Shown: positions 10,495-22,017 of the stretch, piece by piece
Numbering within the stretch: the first letter of the stretch is position 1
How the letters are laid out: each line of letters begins with the position of its first letter
Assembly: GCA_905221605.1 (NCBI GenBank)
Contig: CAJNDS010002268.1
Coordinates: 963,232 to 1,027,231 of the forward strand
Reading direction: 5' to 3'
Length of the DNA: 64,000 nt
Origin: Symbiodinium natans
Taxonomy: Eukaryota; Sar; Dinophyceae; Suessiales; Symbiodiniaceae
Made by a program: the position numbers and the translations under genes
The notes under the pieces: generated by a model
Databases searched by the model: none
The model's input: the letters and a program-made list of their open reading frames with translations, nothing else
What the model was told of the DNA's origin: nothing

Positions 10495-11032
10495 ATCCCC
10501 CCAGGCTTCCCCACGCTGTTTTATTCTTGGATCCGCATCCTCGAGTTTCCCCAGGTCGCGGTCCCCTGAAGACGTGTCCTTAAATGGGTATGGGCTAAGG
10601 TGGCTTCTTCTGGCATCCTGAGAAGGTAGGTGTTTGTCTTTGATGTTGCGGGCATGGTCTGACAGACCAGTTCGGACGACTGAGGTTTGAACTGGTTGCC
10701 TAAGCCGCGGCGGGGTCAGGAATGAACTCCGAGCCCACAAGCTAAGCGGAAGCAATATTAGAACCATGTCAGCAATGGTGCTGCACTGACTTAGGGCACT
10801 GTTCACTCAGGCTTGTCATGAGCCAACACGTTTTTCGTCCTGTAGTTTGTGTGAAGGCTGCTCGCCCACACGGCGGCGCCGGTGTGTGGGTTCCACCACC
10901 ATAGCTGGCCGCTCTTCGGATCTTTGTAGCCTGGGTGGCAAAGTCTTACTACTGTGCTTGCAATTAATTGTGGCATACTGAGTGCATGGCATTCCCACTG
11001 AAGGCTGCTCTCCCACACTGCGACGTCGGTGC

Positions 11033-11150
11033 GCCGGCTGGGGCTGGGCTGTGGGGCGGGCGGGCTGGGGCTGGGACTGGGGCTGGTTGGGGCTGGGGCT
11101 GGGGCTGTGGTGGGGCTGGGGCTGGGTTGAAGCTGGGCTGGGCTGGGGCA
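11033..11150. repeat. (GGGGCT)n minisatellite
   Basis: GGGGCTG units, some longer, over about 115 bp. Translated on the minus strand it gives Gln-Pro and Ala-Pro repeats, which may be only a repeat artefact. Confidence 0.85.
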
Positions 11151-11283
11151 TAACTGGGAAAATTCCGCATGACCACCAAATCCTTTGGATGAATTTCCTC
11201 AAACTCTGCTTGTCAGCTGTTTAGACGACTAACTTGGGAAATTCAAAAGGACATCACATACAATTTCTTTTTATTTTGTCTTG

Positions 11284-11380
11284 AGGGTTTAGGGTTTAGG
11301 GTTTTAGGGTTTAGGGTTTGGGGTTTGGGGTTTAGGGTTTGAGTTTGGGGTTTAGGGTTTAGGGTTTAGGGTTGAGGGTT
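11284..11380. repeat. Interstitial telomere-type array (TTTAGGG)n
   Basis: TTTAGGG units mixed with TTTGGGG and TTTTAGGG variants; further blocks lie at 11595-11665, 11725-11830 (opposite orientation) and 11925-12013. Confidence 0.9.
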
Positions 11381-11834
11381 CGGGGTGTGGGACTCTATAT
11401 AAATCCGAAACCTTTAGGGCAGTTCTCTAATGTTGGGTCCCAAAAAGCGGTCCTTGCTTTCAGGGTGCCGTGCTGGCCCAAAAAGGGACCCTAAACCCTG
11501 ACCCGTCGTTAAAGAGTACGCAGCTTCTCTGGCAGTCGATCCTGTCTCTTTGGGAAGTACGTGAACCCAGAAAATCTAAACCCCCTACAGGGTGTTTAGG
11601 GTTTAGGGTTTAGGATTTAGGGTTTTGGGTTTAGGGCGTAGGGTTTTGGGTTTAGGGCGTACATGTCTTGAATGCCAAACATCATGCAATCCGAAATATG
11701 CATCCCGAGCCCCAACACCCAACTCCTGAACCTGAGCCCTAAACCCCAAACCCCTCAAAAAAGGGTTAGGGATTCTACCCCTAAACCCTATCCCCTAAAC
11801 CCTAAACCCCAAACCCTAAACCCTAAACCTCAGG

Positions 11835-12435
11835 GCAGTACCCCAATCCAGCACCTCGGCCACGGGCTGCCTGTGCCGGCAGCACCGCCAAGGGCAGTAG
11901 CGCCTTCGTCTGCTTCTGGGGTGGTTTAGGGTTTAGGGTTTAGGGTTTAGGGTTTAGGGTTTAGGGTTTAGGGTTTAGGGTTTAGGGTTTGGGGTTTGGG
12001 GTTTGGGGTTTAGGCGTTGGGGGCTGGAGGTTTCGGGGGCTCAGGATTCTACGTGGCTGTGCTAGGTATACCTTCTCGCCCAAGTCGTTTGAAACCAGCG
12101 TTTTGACAGTTGTGACAGCTTCAGGTACCTGCTATTGGGGAGATAAATGTCGCCCGAAACAACAAATCCTAAACCCTAAACCCTGAACCCTGAACCCTAA
12201 ACCCTAAACCCTAAACCCTAAACCCTAAACCCAATTCTGCCGCCTCTCGACGCCATCGATACGGCCGAGCATGATCCCGGGGCGCGTGGAGGTGTGCCGC
12301 CGGCCGCCATGGTAAGGAGCAGAGCATAAGAGCAGAAACCCTCAACCCTAAACCCTAAACCCTAAACCCTAAACCCTAAACCCTAAACCGTAGCTTGTCT
12401 GAAGAGACGGAGTGAGAGTTCGAAAACGCGATCAT
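11835..12435 (-). CDS. Three exon-like segments, unidentified
   Basis: Minus-strand islands between telomere arrays: about 12390-12435 (FMIAFSNSHSVSSDKLR), 12245-12320 (HTSTRPGIMLGRIDGVERRQ) and 11835-11925 (TPEADEGATALGGAAGTGSP). Each is open, non-repetitive and GC-rich at third positions. Order and phase between them were not solved. Confidence 0.4.
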
Positions 12436-12545
12436 GAACCCTAAAGCCTAAGCCCATGACAACAAACTTCACTTCAACAGTTCACCAACGTACCACGCCT
12501 CTAATCTGTGCTGGCGCTTGATGCAAAAGAACAAACTCCTAAATA

Positions 12546-12691
12546 CTAGGATGGCCCTTAAAGCCCTCTGAAAAATATTCCCAAATATGATCCTCTTAAA
12601 CCCAATAAGGGAAAATATAAAATATCCCAAGGGCCTACCTAGAATATGATCCTCTGAAACCCCCCGCGAGAAATATGAAGCATCTCAAGGG
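12546..12691. mobile_element. Inverted-repeat element, family I-B, with a partial second copy
   Basis: A full copy at 12546-12642 starts CTAGGATGGCCCTTAAAG and ends CCCAAGGGCCTACCTAG, with a core of AATATGATCCTCTTAAACCC. A shorter related segment follows at once (12643-12691). On the minus strand the ends read GTAGGCCCTTGGG...CCTAG, that is GT...AG, as in lectin intron 1. Confidence 0.7.
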
Positions 12692-12824
12692 TTAAGGGGA
12701 TTCGGGTGTAGGGTGCAAGGCTATGAGATATCGGTAGTCCCGAGGGCCTACGTGCCCAGAGATGGCTTCGGGTTTAGGGTTTAGGGTTTCGGGTTTAGGG
12801 TGACTAGCTTAGAGTCTTCTGTGC

Positions 12825-13400
12825 TGCCCTGCGTGAGCATGCTGACTCTTCGGCTCTGTTCGTTCGTTGAGAGCGATTGGTTTCGCAAGCATCCTCGAGC
12901 CAGCTGCACAAAGACTACGAGGAGCGCGTCTAAACCCTAAACCCTAAACCCTAAACGGCCCGGGGGCTGAACTAAAGAAATGCACCTCAAACGTACTCAT
13001 GGGTCCTTCTGCTTGGAGGTTCCTGGGTAAGCATCAGTGAGGTCACAAGTACCCTATGGACAACTACCCACGCACCTCCAAGCAAGGTCTACTCCCTCAA
13101 CCAAGAGAAACTTGAATTAGCACGTACTTAGTATCCCCTAGAAACCCTAGCATAGTCCCCCTAAGCCAACTTCCTAACCCTAGCCCAAAACCCCTTAATC
13201 AAGGATTATTCCTTAAACAATGTTGGGATCCTTACTATGGCTTAAGGTCTATTCCCCTGACTCAGGGGAACCCTAAACCCTAAACCCTAAACCCTAAACC
13301 CTAAACCTTGGGGCTCTTTGGGAGGTGCAATCCAGGCTCAGAACCTGACCTCTCTCGCTGCGCATCAGGGGGCTGGGACAGGAACTCGACACCTCGGATG
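12825..13400 (-). CDS. Two exon-like segments, unidentified
   Basis: Minus-strand islands at about 13315-13395 (GVEFLSQPPDAQRERSGSEP, after an AG) and 12825-12930 (DALLVVFVQLARGCLRNQSL...). A family IV element (13013-13085) lies between them. No identification. Confidence 0.4.
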
Positions 13401-13403
13401 GGT

Positions 13404-13468
13404 GTTTAGGGTTTAGGGTTTAGGGTTTAGGGTTTAGGGTTTAGGGTTTAGGGTTTAGGGTTTAGGGC
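13404..13468. repeat. Interstitial telomere-type array (TTTAGGG)n
   Basis: Nine perfect units. A CCCTAAA block in the opposite orientation lies 130 bp upstream (13270-13307), so orientation flips within 200 bp. Confidence 0.95.
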
Positions 13469-13789
13469 AGCTCCCTGGAAAAAGTTGATTCAAGGGCTTA
13501 GGGTTTGGGGGACAAAGGATTCCAGATCAACCCCCACACGCCTGGACCCTTTCTTTCTTCAGAGCTATTGTGTTTGGTATCATGCTATACCTAAAACCAA
13601 ACCCAGAGACCGCCAAAACCCTTAACTAAGGCATATACCTTGAACTATATGAGGGGTCCCAGTGGAAAGCAGGCAAAGGGCTCTGGTTCCAGAGCACCGG
13701 GCCGTCTCGTCATCCCCGACTGCTTGCGTTAAGGGTGTAGGGTTTAGTACTTCGGGTTTAGGGTTTAGGGTTTAGGGTTTAGGTCTAGG

Positions 13790-14235
13790 GTCTGGCGCTG
13801 GTGGCTGGTGGCATTTTTGGACTGGGAAGCAGCGTGCATGCTCTGCTACGAACTTCCGGCGCATAGGCATGGTATTTCCACTTCGCTGCTGTGCTTGGTC
13901 TGTTTCTGTGCTCCGTCGAATCATTGGACTGGCGCAGTAACTCGAGCCGAGCGGCGGCAGCAAAGGAAGCTCTTTACCAGAGGTCATGGAAAAAGCATTC
14001 CACAATTCCACAATGAGCACTGGTCCGTTCTCTGAAGAGCACCCTGGACGACCTCGCGAGGGTCCCAGGCCAAGCAGTCCCATCACACAGACTTCTTCCT
14101 GGTATGCAACCCGAAACCCTGAACCCGCTCCAAACCCTAAACCATCCCGCCGTACTTTTGAACTTGCGGTCTTTCGCGAGCGGCCCGTGCGCTTTGGACA
14201 CGAACATGGAGCATGTGCCAAGGTGCCTTGCACTG
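13790..14235 (-). CDS. Possible exon, unidentified
   Basis: A long minus-strand frame covers 14233-13772. Its middle (GLLGLGPSRGRPGCSSENGP and on) is non-repetitive, but the first third crosses a TTTAGGG-derived stretch near 14110-14150 and the last few residues are also repeat. Other frames are open here, so this is tentative. Confidence 0.3.
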
Positions 14236-14839
14236 AGCAGTGTGGCAGCTAGGCGGCCAGGAAAAATGGGCCCCATATAGTCGGAGTCTAGAACAATTCA
14301 GATTCTGTCGTAGGTCCTTGCAGGTCCTTTACCGACAGCATACTTGTGCTAAGCCGACAAGGCGTCTTTACTTCTGGTAGCCAATGCGCTGGGCTCCACA
14401 GATCCTAAACCATGAGCCCTCACCCCTAAACCCTAAACCCTGACCCCAAACCCCAAACCCCAAACCCCAAACCCTAAACCCTAAACCCTAAACTTATAAA
14501 CCCCAAACCCTAAACCCTAAAACCTAAACCGTCTGAACCCTAAACCCTAAACCGGTTTTTTGGGGACCCTCGTCAGCCTTTGTGTGCATAACAGGCTCGT
14601 CGAGCCACGGAGAGATCAGTGTCGAGCCTGCACGTTAAATCGTGGAAAAGGATTTGCGCAGGCTCAAACCAGGAGGCAAACATGATCCTTGTCTGCAAAA
14701 GGACACTATATTATAGTGTGCTACACTATGTGATATCATATACATATATATACACTGTTTTTAGATGGGAACTGCAAAAGCTAAGCCTCAACTCCAGATC
14801 TGATTTGATCTCCTACAAGTCCTTGACGCCTTTTGGCTT

Positions 14840-15675
14840 CCCCTCGACTGACGCGTCACTTCTGCCCCCTCGGGTGAAAGCAGACAGGGGCGCGAGACTG
14901 CGGTGTCCGCAGCCCAGCCCCAAAACTCTGAAACAGTGCTGGCCAGCTGGCTCAGCAGGGTGCGCATGGCAGAAACTCAAAAGCTTACCAAGGGCAAGTT
15001 ACCACTCTGCGATAAACAGGGCTGCCTTGCGAGTTGCACAAACCACCGCAAACCCTAAACCCTAAACCCGAAACCCTAAACCCTAAACCCTAAAGCCGGG
15101 GAAAAATTATTCTCGTTCAGCGACTGAGCCGAAGGGCTGGCTGGGTCCTTAGCCCACAGGATTTGAGAAATGAAGGGTTGAAGCTCGGTTGAGGTTTAGG
15201 GTTTATGGTTTAGGTTTTCGGGTTTAGGGTTTAGGGTTTAGGGTTTAGGGCATAGGGGTTTCCAGGGCTTAGGGTTTATATTCCAAAGCTAACCCAGCGG
15301 CGCGCTTACGCACCCGCCACTGCCGACGCCGGCTCCTCCGCAGCGTAGCCACCAGAGACCTGACATTAAGGGGTTTAGGGCTTTAGGGGTTTAGGGTTTA
15401 GGGTATGAGGAGGGACCCCAGTTTCTAAGGGTTTTGGGGTTTAGGGTTTAGGGTTTCGGGTTTAGGGTTTATGGTTGTCGGGTTTAGGGTTGAGACTGGG
15501 TGAGCACATTACAGTCCCGAATACTTCAACTGCCCCTGAGCGCGAAACCCTAGCCAGAAACCCTAAGCCCCAAACCCTAAACCCCAGACCAAACCCTAAA
15601 TCCCAAACCCTAAACCCTCCAACGACCCGACCTCGGCCGCGGCCTTCGCAGGCGTCGCTTCTGGCAAGGGCAGGG
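14840..15675 (-). CDS. Exon-like segments, unidentified
   Basis: Minus-strand islands: about 15620-15672 (LPEATPAKAAAEVGSLE), 15307-15355 (VSGGYAAEEPASAVA, then a GTGCGT donor), 15105-15160 (DPASPSAQSLNENNFSP after AAG), 15005-15055 (AVVCATRKAALFIAE) and 14840-14965 (RTLLSQLASTVSEFWGWAAD...). Telomere arrays separate them. They plausibly belong to one gene, but phases were not all solved. Confidence 0.4.
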
Positions 15676-16063
15676 ATCAATGTTCATATGGGGGTTTAGG
15701 GTTTAGGGTTTAGGTTAGGGTTTAATATGAGGGCCTAAAAAATTGGACCATAAGGTAACATCATTACTAATTACTAATTATTCCGACCCCTTTTTCGTAT
15801 GGCCTTAAGCTCAGTGCTCGTAAGTTAAGAAGTGCACCATCCCTAAACCCTAAACCCTAAGCCCTGAACCCTCAACCCTAAACCCTAAACCCTAATCCCG
15901 TTTAGGTTTAGGCCCCGAGGTCTCTTCCAAACCCACCCAATCCACCACGGAGGGCTCTAGGTAAAGTTCCCATGTCCACTAGGCTCGCCAAAAATGACAT
16001 AGGGTCCCTAAACCCCAAACCCGTGATTTGGGGTCTAGGGATTTAGGGGCTTAAGGGATCTAA

Positions 16064-16365
16064 ACCCTAAACCCTAAACCCTAAACCCTAAACCCTAAAC
16101 CCTAAACCCTAAACCCTAAACCCTAAACCCTAAACCCTACAACCGAGACTATCTGCATGTGGGGCCCTGGCTGAAGGTTTTGGGGGTGAGTTGGGAGCGT
16201 GGCTTCTCCTGTCCGGAGCTCGAAGCCCTCATCTCCACCCAAGCGCCGTGCGAACCCTAAACCCTAAACCCTAAACCCTAAACCCTAAACCCTAAACCCT
16301 AAACCCTAAACCCTAAACCCTAAACCCTAAACCCTAAACCCTAAACCCTAACCCTAAACCCTAGA
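16064..16365. repeat. Two interstitial (CCCTAAA)n arrays around an exon-like island
   Basis: Arrays at 16064-16141 and 16255-16365, each of 11 or more units. Between them the minus strand reads GGDEGFELRTGEATLPTHPQ, an exon-like island of about 100 nt. The island-array-island layout matches the branching-enzyme introns. Confidence 0.85.
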
Positions 16366-16532
16366 TACTAAATCTTAAAAGTCCTAAGCCTACTGTGAAC
16401 CCAAAACCTGGGAAGACTCGATGTTAAACCCCCGCTCCTACACGCTAATAGTAAATACCCGCAACAGAGTTACATTCTAGTGTCTGAAGTGTATTCAATA
16501 CTAGGGGTTAGGAGGGTTTTATGTTTTTACCT

Positions 16533-16638
16533 GGTAGCCCAGTAGCCATACTAAAATTTGGGTACCCTTTTTGGTTGGCTACTTGAATAGGGAACCTTGA
16601 ACCACAAAAAGGGCAAAAGGGTACCACAGGGCTACCAC
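16533..16638. mobile_element. Inverted-repeat element, family I-A
   Basis: Ends GGTAGCCCAGTAGCC and CACAGGGCTACC are inverted. Inside, TTGGGTACCC and GGGTACCAC pair, around CCTTGAACCACAAAAAGGG. Related copies: 25926-26000, 31875-31982, 47320-47421, 48679-48858, 49498-49592, 53643-53730, 54320-54397, 54801-58214 (split) and 59945-60053. Confidence 0.75.
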
Positions 16639-16837
16639 TATTACTTGGGGATACGATAAGGGGGACCCCTAATGATATCAGACCCTCTCCATAAGGTCTG
16701 TGTTTAAGAGCCAGAAGATTGTTAAGAAGGGTTCCCTTTTTTAACAGTCCCCTTCTCCTGCCTAGGCAAATAAGGGGTAGGGGGGGAGGTTTCTTATTCG
16801 GGGGAAGGGACTAGTGTCTATAGGTCTTGGATCGAAC

Positions 16838-17330
16838 TTGGAAGCGACGCGGCTCGCGAAGATGGTGGCTTTGAAGTTCAGGGTGTTTGCTGATGAGGTT
16901 TAGCATTCCCTTTTTTGGGGGGTCGAGGGTTTCGGGTTTAGGTCTAGCCCTAAACCCTAAACCCTAAACCCTAAACCAAGGAACCGAGATGCTGCTATCT
17001 GCAGGCCTGGCACGCTGGTAGCAGCCGGCAGCGTGCCCTTGCCGTTCTTGATGTAGCCCAGGCCTCAAGCAAAGCTTGCGGCATCGTATGATCTCAAGGG
17101 CACAGTTTAGGGTTCAGGGGTTTAGGGGTTTAGGGGTTAGGGGTTAGGGTTTAGGGTTTAGGGTTTAGGGTGTAGGGTGTAGGGTTTAGGGTTTAAGGGT
17201 TAGGGTTTAGGGTTTAGGGGCTAGGGATTTAGGGTTCGGGGGGGAGGCTTGGGGGTACTAAAGAGCAAGGCAAGTTTTGAACCCACGGGGCGTGAAGTAT
17301 GCCGAGGGCTGTTGCCACATCATGTCTTAG
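16838..17330 (-). CDS. Three exon-like segments, unidentified
   Basis: Minus-strand islands: about 17265-17328 (MMWQQPSAYFTPRGFKTC), 16985-17065 (GLGYIKNGKGTLPAATSVPG, after an AG|GC boundary) and 16838-16895 (SSANTLNFKATIFASRVASK). All are non-repetitive with typical codon style. They may continue the gene suggested at 11.8-16.2 kb. Confidence 0.42.
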
Positions 17331-17393
17331 GGTAGTTACATGGGCCCTTAGTATGGGCCTGTATTTGGAACCCTTTGATAACGGTTCTACCCT

Positions 17394-17500
17394 ACTTTGG
17401 AGTAGACCCTGGAAAATAAGTATATACTTTTTAAGTAGAAGTAGCTAAAAAAAGGAACCCAGAACCCAAAAAATATGTATTAAAGTATAGCACTCCAAAC
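17394..17500. mobile_element. Inverted-repeat element, family VI (second copy)
   Basis: ACTTTGGAGTAGACCCTGGAAAATAAGTATATAC at the left and AAAGTATAGCACTCCAAACTC at the right match the element at 10-115 almost base for base (internal GGAACCCAGAACC is shared). Confidence 0.75.
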
Positions 17501-17637
17501 TCAGTATATACCCCCTTTTCAAACCAATAGGGCCGAGGCCCTGTTAAAGGAAGGACAGGGGCCATGTTAAGGGCACCATTGTCATGACCCTTAGATCATG
17601 GGTTGCTTTCGAGATGTAGTTATATCTACTATAGTAT

Positions 17638-17675
17638 GATATATATATATGTATATATATGTATATATATATGTA

Positions 17676-17721
<46 letters not shown>
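17638..17721. repeat. (AT)n / (GTATAT)n microsatellite
   Basis: About 80 bp of AT repeats with GTATATAT interruptions, ending at a C-rich tract. Smaller AT repeats occur at 21428-21445, 31230-31245, 31444-31462, 42233-42262, 45510-45545 and 50458-50480. Confidence 0.95.
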
Positions 17722-17725
<4 letters not shown>

Positions 17726-18574
17726 CCCGCCCCGCCCCACCCTGTCCCTCCCCCCCCCCCTCCCCCCGACCCACGCAACAAAGAAAAAAACAATTTCACG
17801 CCGCAAAACAGTGACAAAACCTATGTAGCACGCGGCAACGCAAACCCTCCCTTAGCGAAGCCTTGCGGGCCCAAAGATATAAGGACCGGCGGGCGCAAAT
17901 TAAGGGTTTGGGTCTGACAAGAAGACCGGCGACTACCCCCACCAATCACGAGTCTCTACCACTTGTCAGATGTTGCGTTCCTGGCACCCTACGTGGCGGT
18001 TCATGAGTAGTTGCCCTAGACCCTGAACCCTAAACCCTAAACCCTGAACCCACGGCCTCAATCCCTCATGCCGAGTTCAGGGTGTCACTTGAGCCCTAAA
18101 TCGGATCCAGGTTTAGGGTTTAGGGTTACACTGAATAACAAGCCCTCATCAAGCCCTAACCCTCAAGCCTAAACCGGATAAGGATCCGGAGGAATGCTTC
18201 GAGGCTGCAGGATTCCGGTGCCATGAACAGCCACACGGCTTATGCCCTAAACCCTCAACCCTAAACCCTAAAACTTGTGAGAGGTCCTATATAAGGTATA
18301 TAGCTTAAATCATACTAAGGACCCCTGTATAGTTTGAGATCTGTTCCTTAAAAAAGGGGGCGCCACCTAGTAAAACGGCAATGGAAACAACGGGAAGGGC
18401 CTGGGTTCTAGAATCTGTCAAGCTGATGCAAAAACGCGCGCCTGGTGTGATCGACGCTCATGGGTTGTGTAGGCTGCCCAAAGAGCCTTAAAACCCCCTT
18501 TTTTACTGAGCAATGTACCTTACACTTTGGATCGCGGCCTGGGGGTGCCGTAACATGTCGAAAAATGCTCTTAA

Positions 18575-18604
18575 CCCACCCCCCCCCCCCCCCCCCCCCC
18601 CCCG
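18575..18604. repeat. C homopolymer, about 23 nt
   Basis: An uninterrupted C run (after ACCCACC). A comparable run lies at 19363-19383. Confidence 0.85.
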
Positions 18605-18779
18605 CCCCCAACAAAAAACTGAAAAACAAAAAATACACTCAGAGAACCCTCTAAAACCATCTCCATGAGCTCGGTCTCATCTGGGGATTTACGATGTTAG
18701 GGGTACCTTGTTGGGGTCCTTACTTTTTAAGGGGATCCGGCTACTTGGGAATCTCTGTTGGGGGTGCTGAATTTTCGTA

Positions 18780-18850
18780 AACTCCCATCTCGGGATTGGG
18801 CCAGCCACGGCGTAATCACCCGGGAAGTAGATCTGGGCAGCGCAGGGAGA
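18780..18850 (-). CDS. Exon-like segment, unidentified
   Basis: The minus strand reads CAAQIYFPGDYAVAGPIPRW, with a (TTTAGGG)n block immediately above at 18856-18898. Convincing codon style, no family recognised. Confidence 0.4.
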
Positions 18851-18899
18851 TTTCTTAGGGTTTAGGGTTTAGGGTTTAGGTTTTAGGGTTTAGGGTTAT

Positions 18900-19340
18900 G
18901 ACTCCCGTTCAGAAGGGCTCGAGGAGTCATAAGAAATCACGGAAAACAAGAAGAAGAGGCAGAAGAATAAGAAGGATAAGAACAGACATAAGAATTACAA
19001 TATCCATAGCAATCACAAAAGCCGGACTCACCAGATTCATCAGAATCATCATAGTGATCATAATGATCAAAATAGTCTTAATAATCACAATAAACTGAAA
19101 ACTCATAGTACTCATAACAAATCTGATAATGTTAAAGAAACAGAGAATTCATAGTCATAACAACAATAGTACTACCAACTTTAATAGTAAGATTGCAACA
19201 CTACTTAACAAACACAATGTATAAATGTATATTCGAAATCGTGACAATAAGGACAATCACAATCACAACAACGATAACACAGCACTATACGGAAACAGCA
19301 AGAAAGCGAAAAAATAATGGGCGCAACAATGATCATACGA
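18900..19340. repeat. AT-rich triplet-like low-complexity stretch
   Basis: AGAAGAAG, AATCATCATAATGATC and AATCACAATCACAAC motifs repeat irregularly. The open frames here consist of Ile/Thr/Arg repeats on both strands, so I do not call a gene. Confidence 0.7.
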
Positions 19341-19532
19341 ATAGCCATTGTGAAAGCCCCCTCCCCCCCCCCCCCCCCCCCCCGAAACCCGAAACAAAAA
19401 ATCAAAACCCTCAACCCAATGCCCTAAACCCTAAACCCTAAACCCTAAACCCTAAACCCTAAACCCTAAACCCTAAACCCTAAACCCTCAGTCTGCAGGA
19501 ACCTTTGGCTAGATCTGCTGGAAGCTTCCCCA

Positions 19533-19640
19533 AAGAGCCCAACTTAGAGAAAGGATCGACCTTAAATCATACCAAGGACCCCTGCATAGTTTCAGGTACA
19601 TTCCTTAACTAAGGGCTTTTTTGGCTGGCTCTCTGAGTTG
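19533..19640. mobile_element. Inverted-repeat element, family V
   Basis: Starts CAAAGAGCCCAA, ends GGCTGGCTCTCTGAG, with TTAAATCATACCAAGGACCCC and GGTACATTCCTTAACTAAGGG inside. Related copies: 28249-28435 and 40672-40890, both interrupted by unrelated or telomere sequence. Confidence 0.6.
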
Positions 19641-19735
19641 GATGTTCCGACTTATACTAGCAGTCCTTGATAGGGATGAGAATAGGGGGTACTGCAATCC
19701 CTATTAAGACTGGCAGTAGAAGGGCGAACATCCCA
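19641..19735. mobile_element. Inverted-repeat element, family III
   Basis: GATGTTCCGACTTATACTAG on the left pairs with TAGAAGGGCGAACATCCCAA on the right; CAGTCCTTGATAGGGAT pairs with ATCCCTATTAAGACTG. Copies: 22183-22425, 41945-42046 and 52661-52765. Confidence 0.7.
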
Positions 19736-19969
19736 AACAAAAAAACACTTACACAACACCCAGAAAAAACCCGAAACAGAATTGACAAAAATAGAAACAA
19801 ACCCATAAAACAAAGGCTAAACAACCCGAAACAGAACTGAAAAAACCGAAGCAAACCCAGAAAAAAAAGGCTTGCCAGAGCGGCCCGGTACAAACCATCC
19901 TTGGAGGCCATGCACGGGAGCTCCTTCGGTGCGCTTTATTTCTTGTTAGGACTGTTCCTTTTTTTTGGG

Positions 19970-20100
19970 GGGCGGGGTGGGGTGGGGGGGGGGGGTGGGG
20001 TTGGGGGGGGGGGGGGGGTGGGGGGGGGGAGGGGGGGGGGGGGGGTTGGGTTGGTGGGGGGGGGGTGGGGGGGGGGGGGGGGGGTGGGGGGGGGGTGGGG
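19970..20100. repeat. G-rich low-complexity tract
   Basis: About 130 bp of G runs broken by single T or A. The Gly/Val frame across it is an artefact. It has strong G-quadruplex potential by composition. Confidence 0.9.
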
Positions 20101-20984
20101 TCTGGGGTCTAGGGTTTAGAGTTTGAGGTTTTGTTACAATAATGGTGGGTGTATTGGGGTCCTTTGTTTAGGGACATATCCATGTGGGGCTGAGAGGCTT
20201 AGGGGTATTTAGGGTTTTTTTGGCTTAGGGCTTGGTGTTTATTTGGCGTTTAGGGTTTGAGGCTTTGGTGTTTTGGCTCTGGGATTTCTGGTTCAAGGGT
20301 TTAGGGTTTGGGGTTCAGGGGGTTTTCGGGGTTGAGGTGTCAATTCGGGATTCGGCTTTGAACAGGATTCTAGCTTAAGCAATAGCCCCTAATGAACGAG
20401 TATCGGAGTCTCTGGGTACGGCTTGGGATCGAGGATCGCAGGATTAGGGCCGACAAAAAGTTCCGGGCTCAAGGTTTACGACTGCAGGGTTCAGAAACCC
20501 TAAACCCTAAACCCTAAACCCTAAACCCTAAACCGGAGTTCAGGGTTTGGGGGGGGGGGGGGGGGGGGGTGGAGAAGGTATAGCTCCGAGCACGAGCGTA
20601 TCTGTGCATTGTGCACACACGCGTGTCCGTGTATACATGTTAAACATCCGATAGATAGACGTCTGTGAATTGTCTCCCCTGCCAAGTGATCCTGAAAGCA
20701 GGCATGTTGCCCAATTTCCCCCCCAAACTCCAAGCCCATCCCTACACCCTACTAAACTCTAAGTTCTAAACCCCAAACCCATTGTTAACAGCTTAGTTCA
20801 TAGATACAAGTAAGGACGCCCAAGCAGTGTCATGAGAAGATTCCATACCATCTGTCGCGGAAGGCCTCCACATGTCAAGTCTGCAACTCCACAAGACTGC
20901 TAGAAGCCTAGTAACTCTATATCGTGTAAACCTCGACTTTCTCCATATAGCCCCCCAAACCCTAAACCCTAAACCCCAAACGGT

Positions 20985-21405
20985 TGAAAAGTCTTGTGGC
21001 GCCTCCCCATCTGCCCGGAGGACCTGGCTCTTCAGGCAGGAAGACGGTCTAACCCTAAACCCTAAACCCTGAACCCTAAACCCTAAACCCTGAACCCTGA
21101 ACCCTGAACCCTAAACCCTAACCCCCTAACCCTGAACCCCTAAGCCCCTAAGCCCCTAAGCCCCAAACCCCGAACCCGAAACCCGAAACCCGAAACCCTA
21201 AACCCTAAACCCTAAACCCTAAACCCTAAACCCTAAACCCTAAACCCTAACCCTAGGCTTTCAATGCCATTCTTCCGGTTTCGGGGAGCGGGCTGCTTTT
21301 CTCAAGACCTTAACCCGAAACCCTAAACCACTTCTCTTTCCAGCCAGCCCTCGGTAGTTGTCCGTGTTCCTGGAGCGTGCCCTCGAACGCTCATCAAATT
21401 GCCAG
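20985..21405 (-). CDS. Two exon-like segments, unidentified
   Basis: Minus-strand islands at about 21330-21395 (FDERSRARSRNTDNYRGLAG) and 20985-21050 (TVFLPEEPGPPGRWGGATRL). A long (CCCTAAA)n array with variants (21045-21257) lies between. Possibly exons of the gene suggested at 22.0-24.6 kb. Confidence 0.4.
21045..21257. repeat. Interstitial telomere-type array with CCCTGAA, CCCCTAAG and CCCGAAA blocks
   Basis: About 30 units in homogeneous sub-blocks: CCCTAAA, CCCTGAA, CCCCTAAG, CCCGAAA, then CCCTAAA again. Blocks of identical variants suggest local unequal exchange or slippage after the array formed. Confidence 0.93.
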
Positions 21406-22017
21406 CTTTTCGGTGGGGATGTTCAAGATATATATATATATATAACTTTAATTATGGTGTGCCTTTGTATGCATACATATATATATATATGTGATTTTTC
21501 ACATATCTCTTTTTTGAGTGTATTAATCGATTTTCTGTGCATGTACACATCTGACTGTATTTTGCAGGGGAATTCTCTAAACGGTCGCACATTAGGGTTT
21601 AAGGGGTTGTAGGTATGTAGGCACTCTGACTCTAAGCACTACACTTTTGTGTGGGTTGTCAGCATTCTCCTGACATGTGAGATGCGGATACTTGTGTGTC
21701 TTACGGGCGTTTGCTTTGGAAGGGAATTCCATGGCTGCTTGTACCCCTAGAGCCTTATCGGCTTCCACCCGAAATCCTTAACCCTAAGCTCCATAAGCCC
21801 TAAGCCCTAAGCTTTAAGTCTTAAGCCCTAAGCCCTAAACCCTAAACCCTAACCTCTAAACCCTAAACCCTACCTATTGCAGCTCCTGCAATCCGAGGCT
21901 TTGACTATGGGGCGCCAGGTTGAGGCGCGCACCTACACCCCGCCAACCCAAACACACCTAATTAAACCGTAGGGTTTAGGGTTTAGGGTTTAGGGTTTAG
22001 GGTTTAGGGTTCCTGGT

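Noticed and set aside
17544-17917. Frames of IYIYIY repeats
   Set aside because: Translation of the (AT)n microsatellite.
20250-20280. Spliced-leader relic (TTTTGGCTC match)
   Set aside because: Only nine bases match and the context is degenerate TTTAGGG repeat; no full 22-nt leader relic was found in the window.
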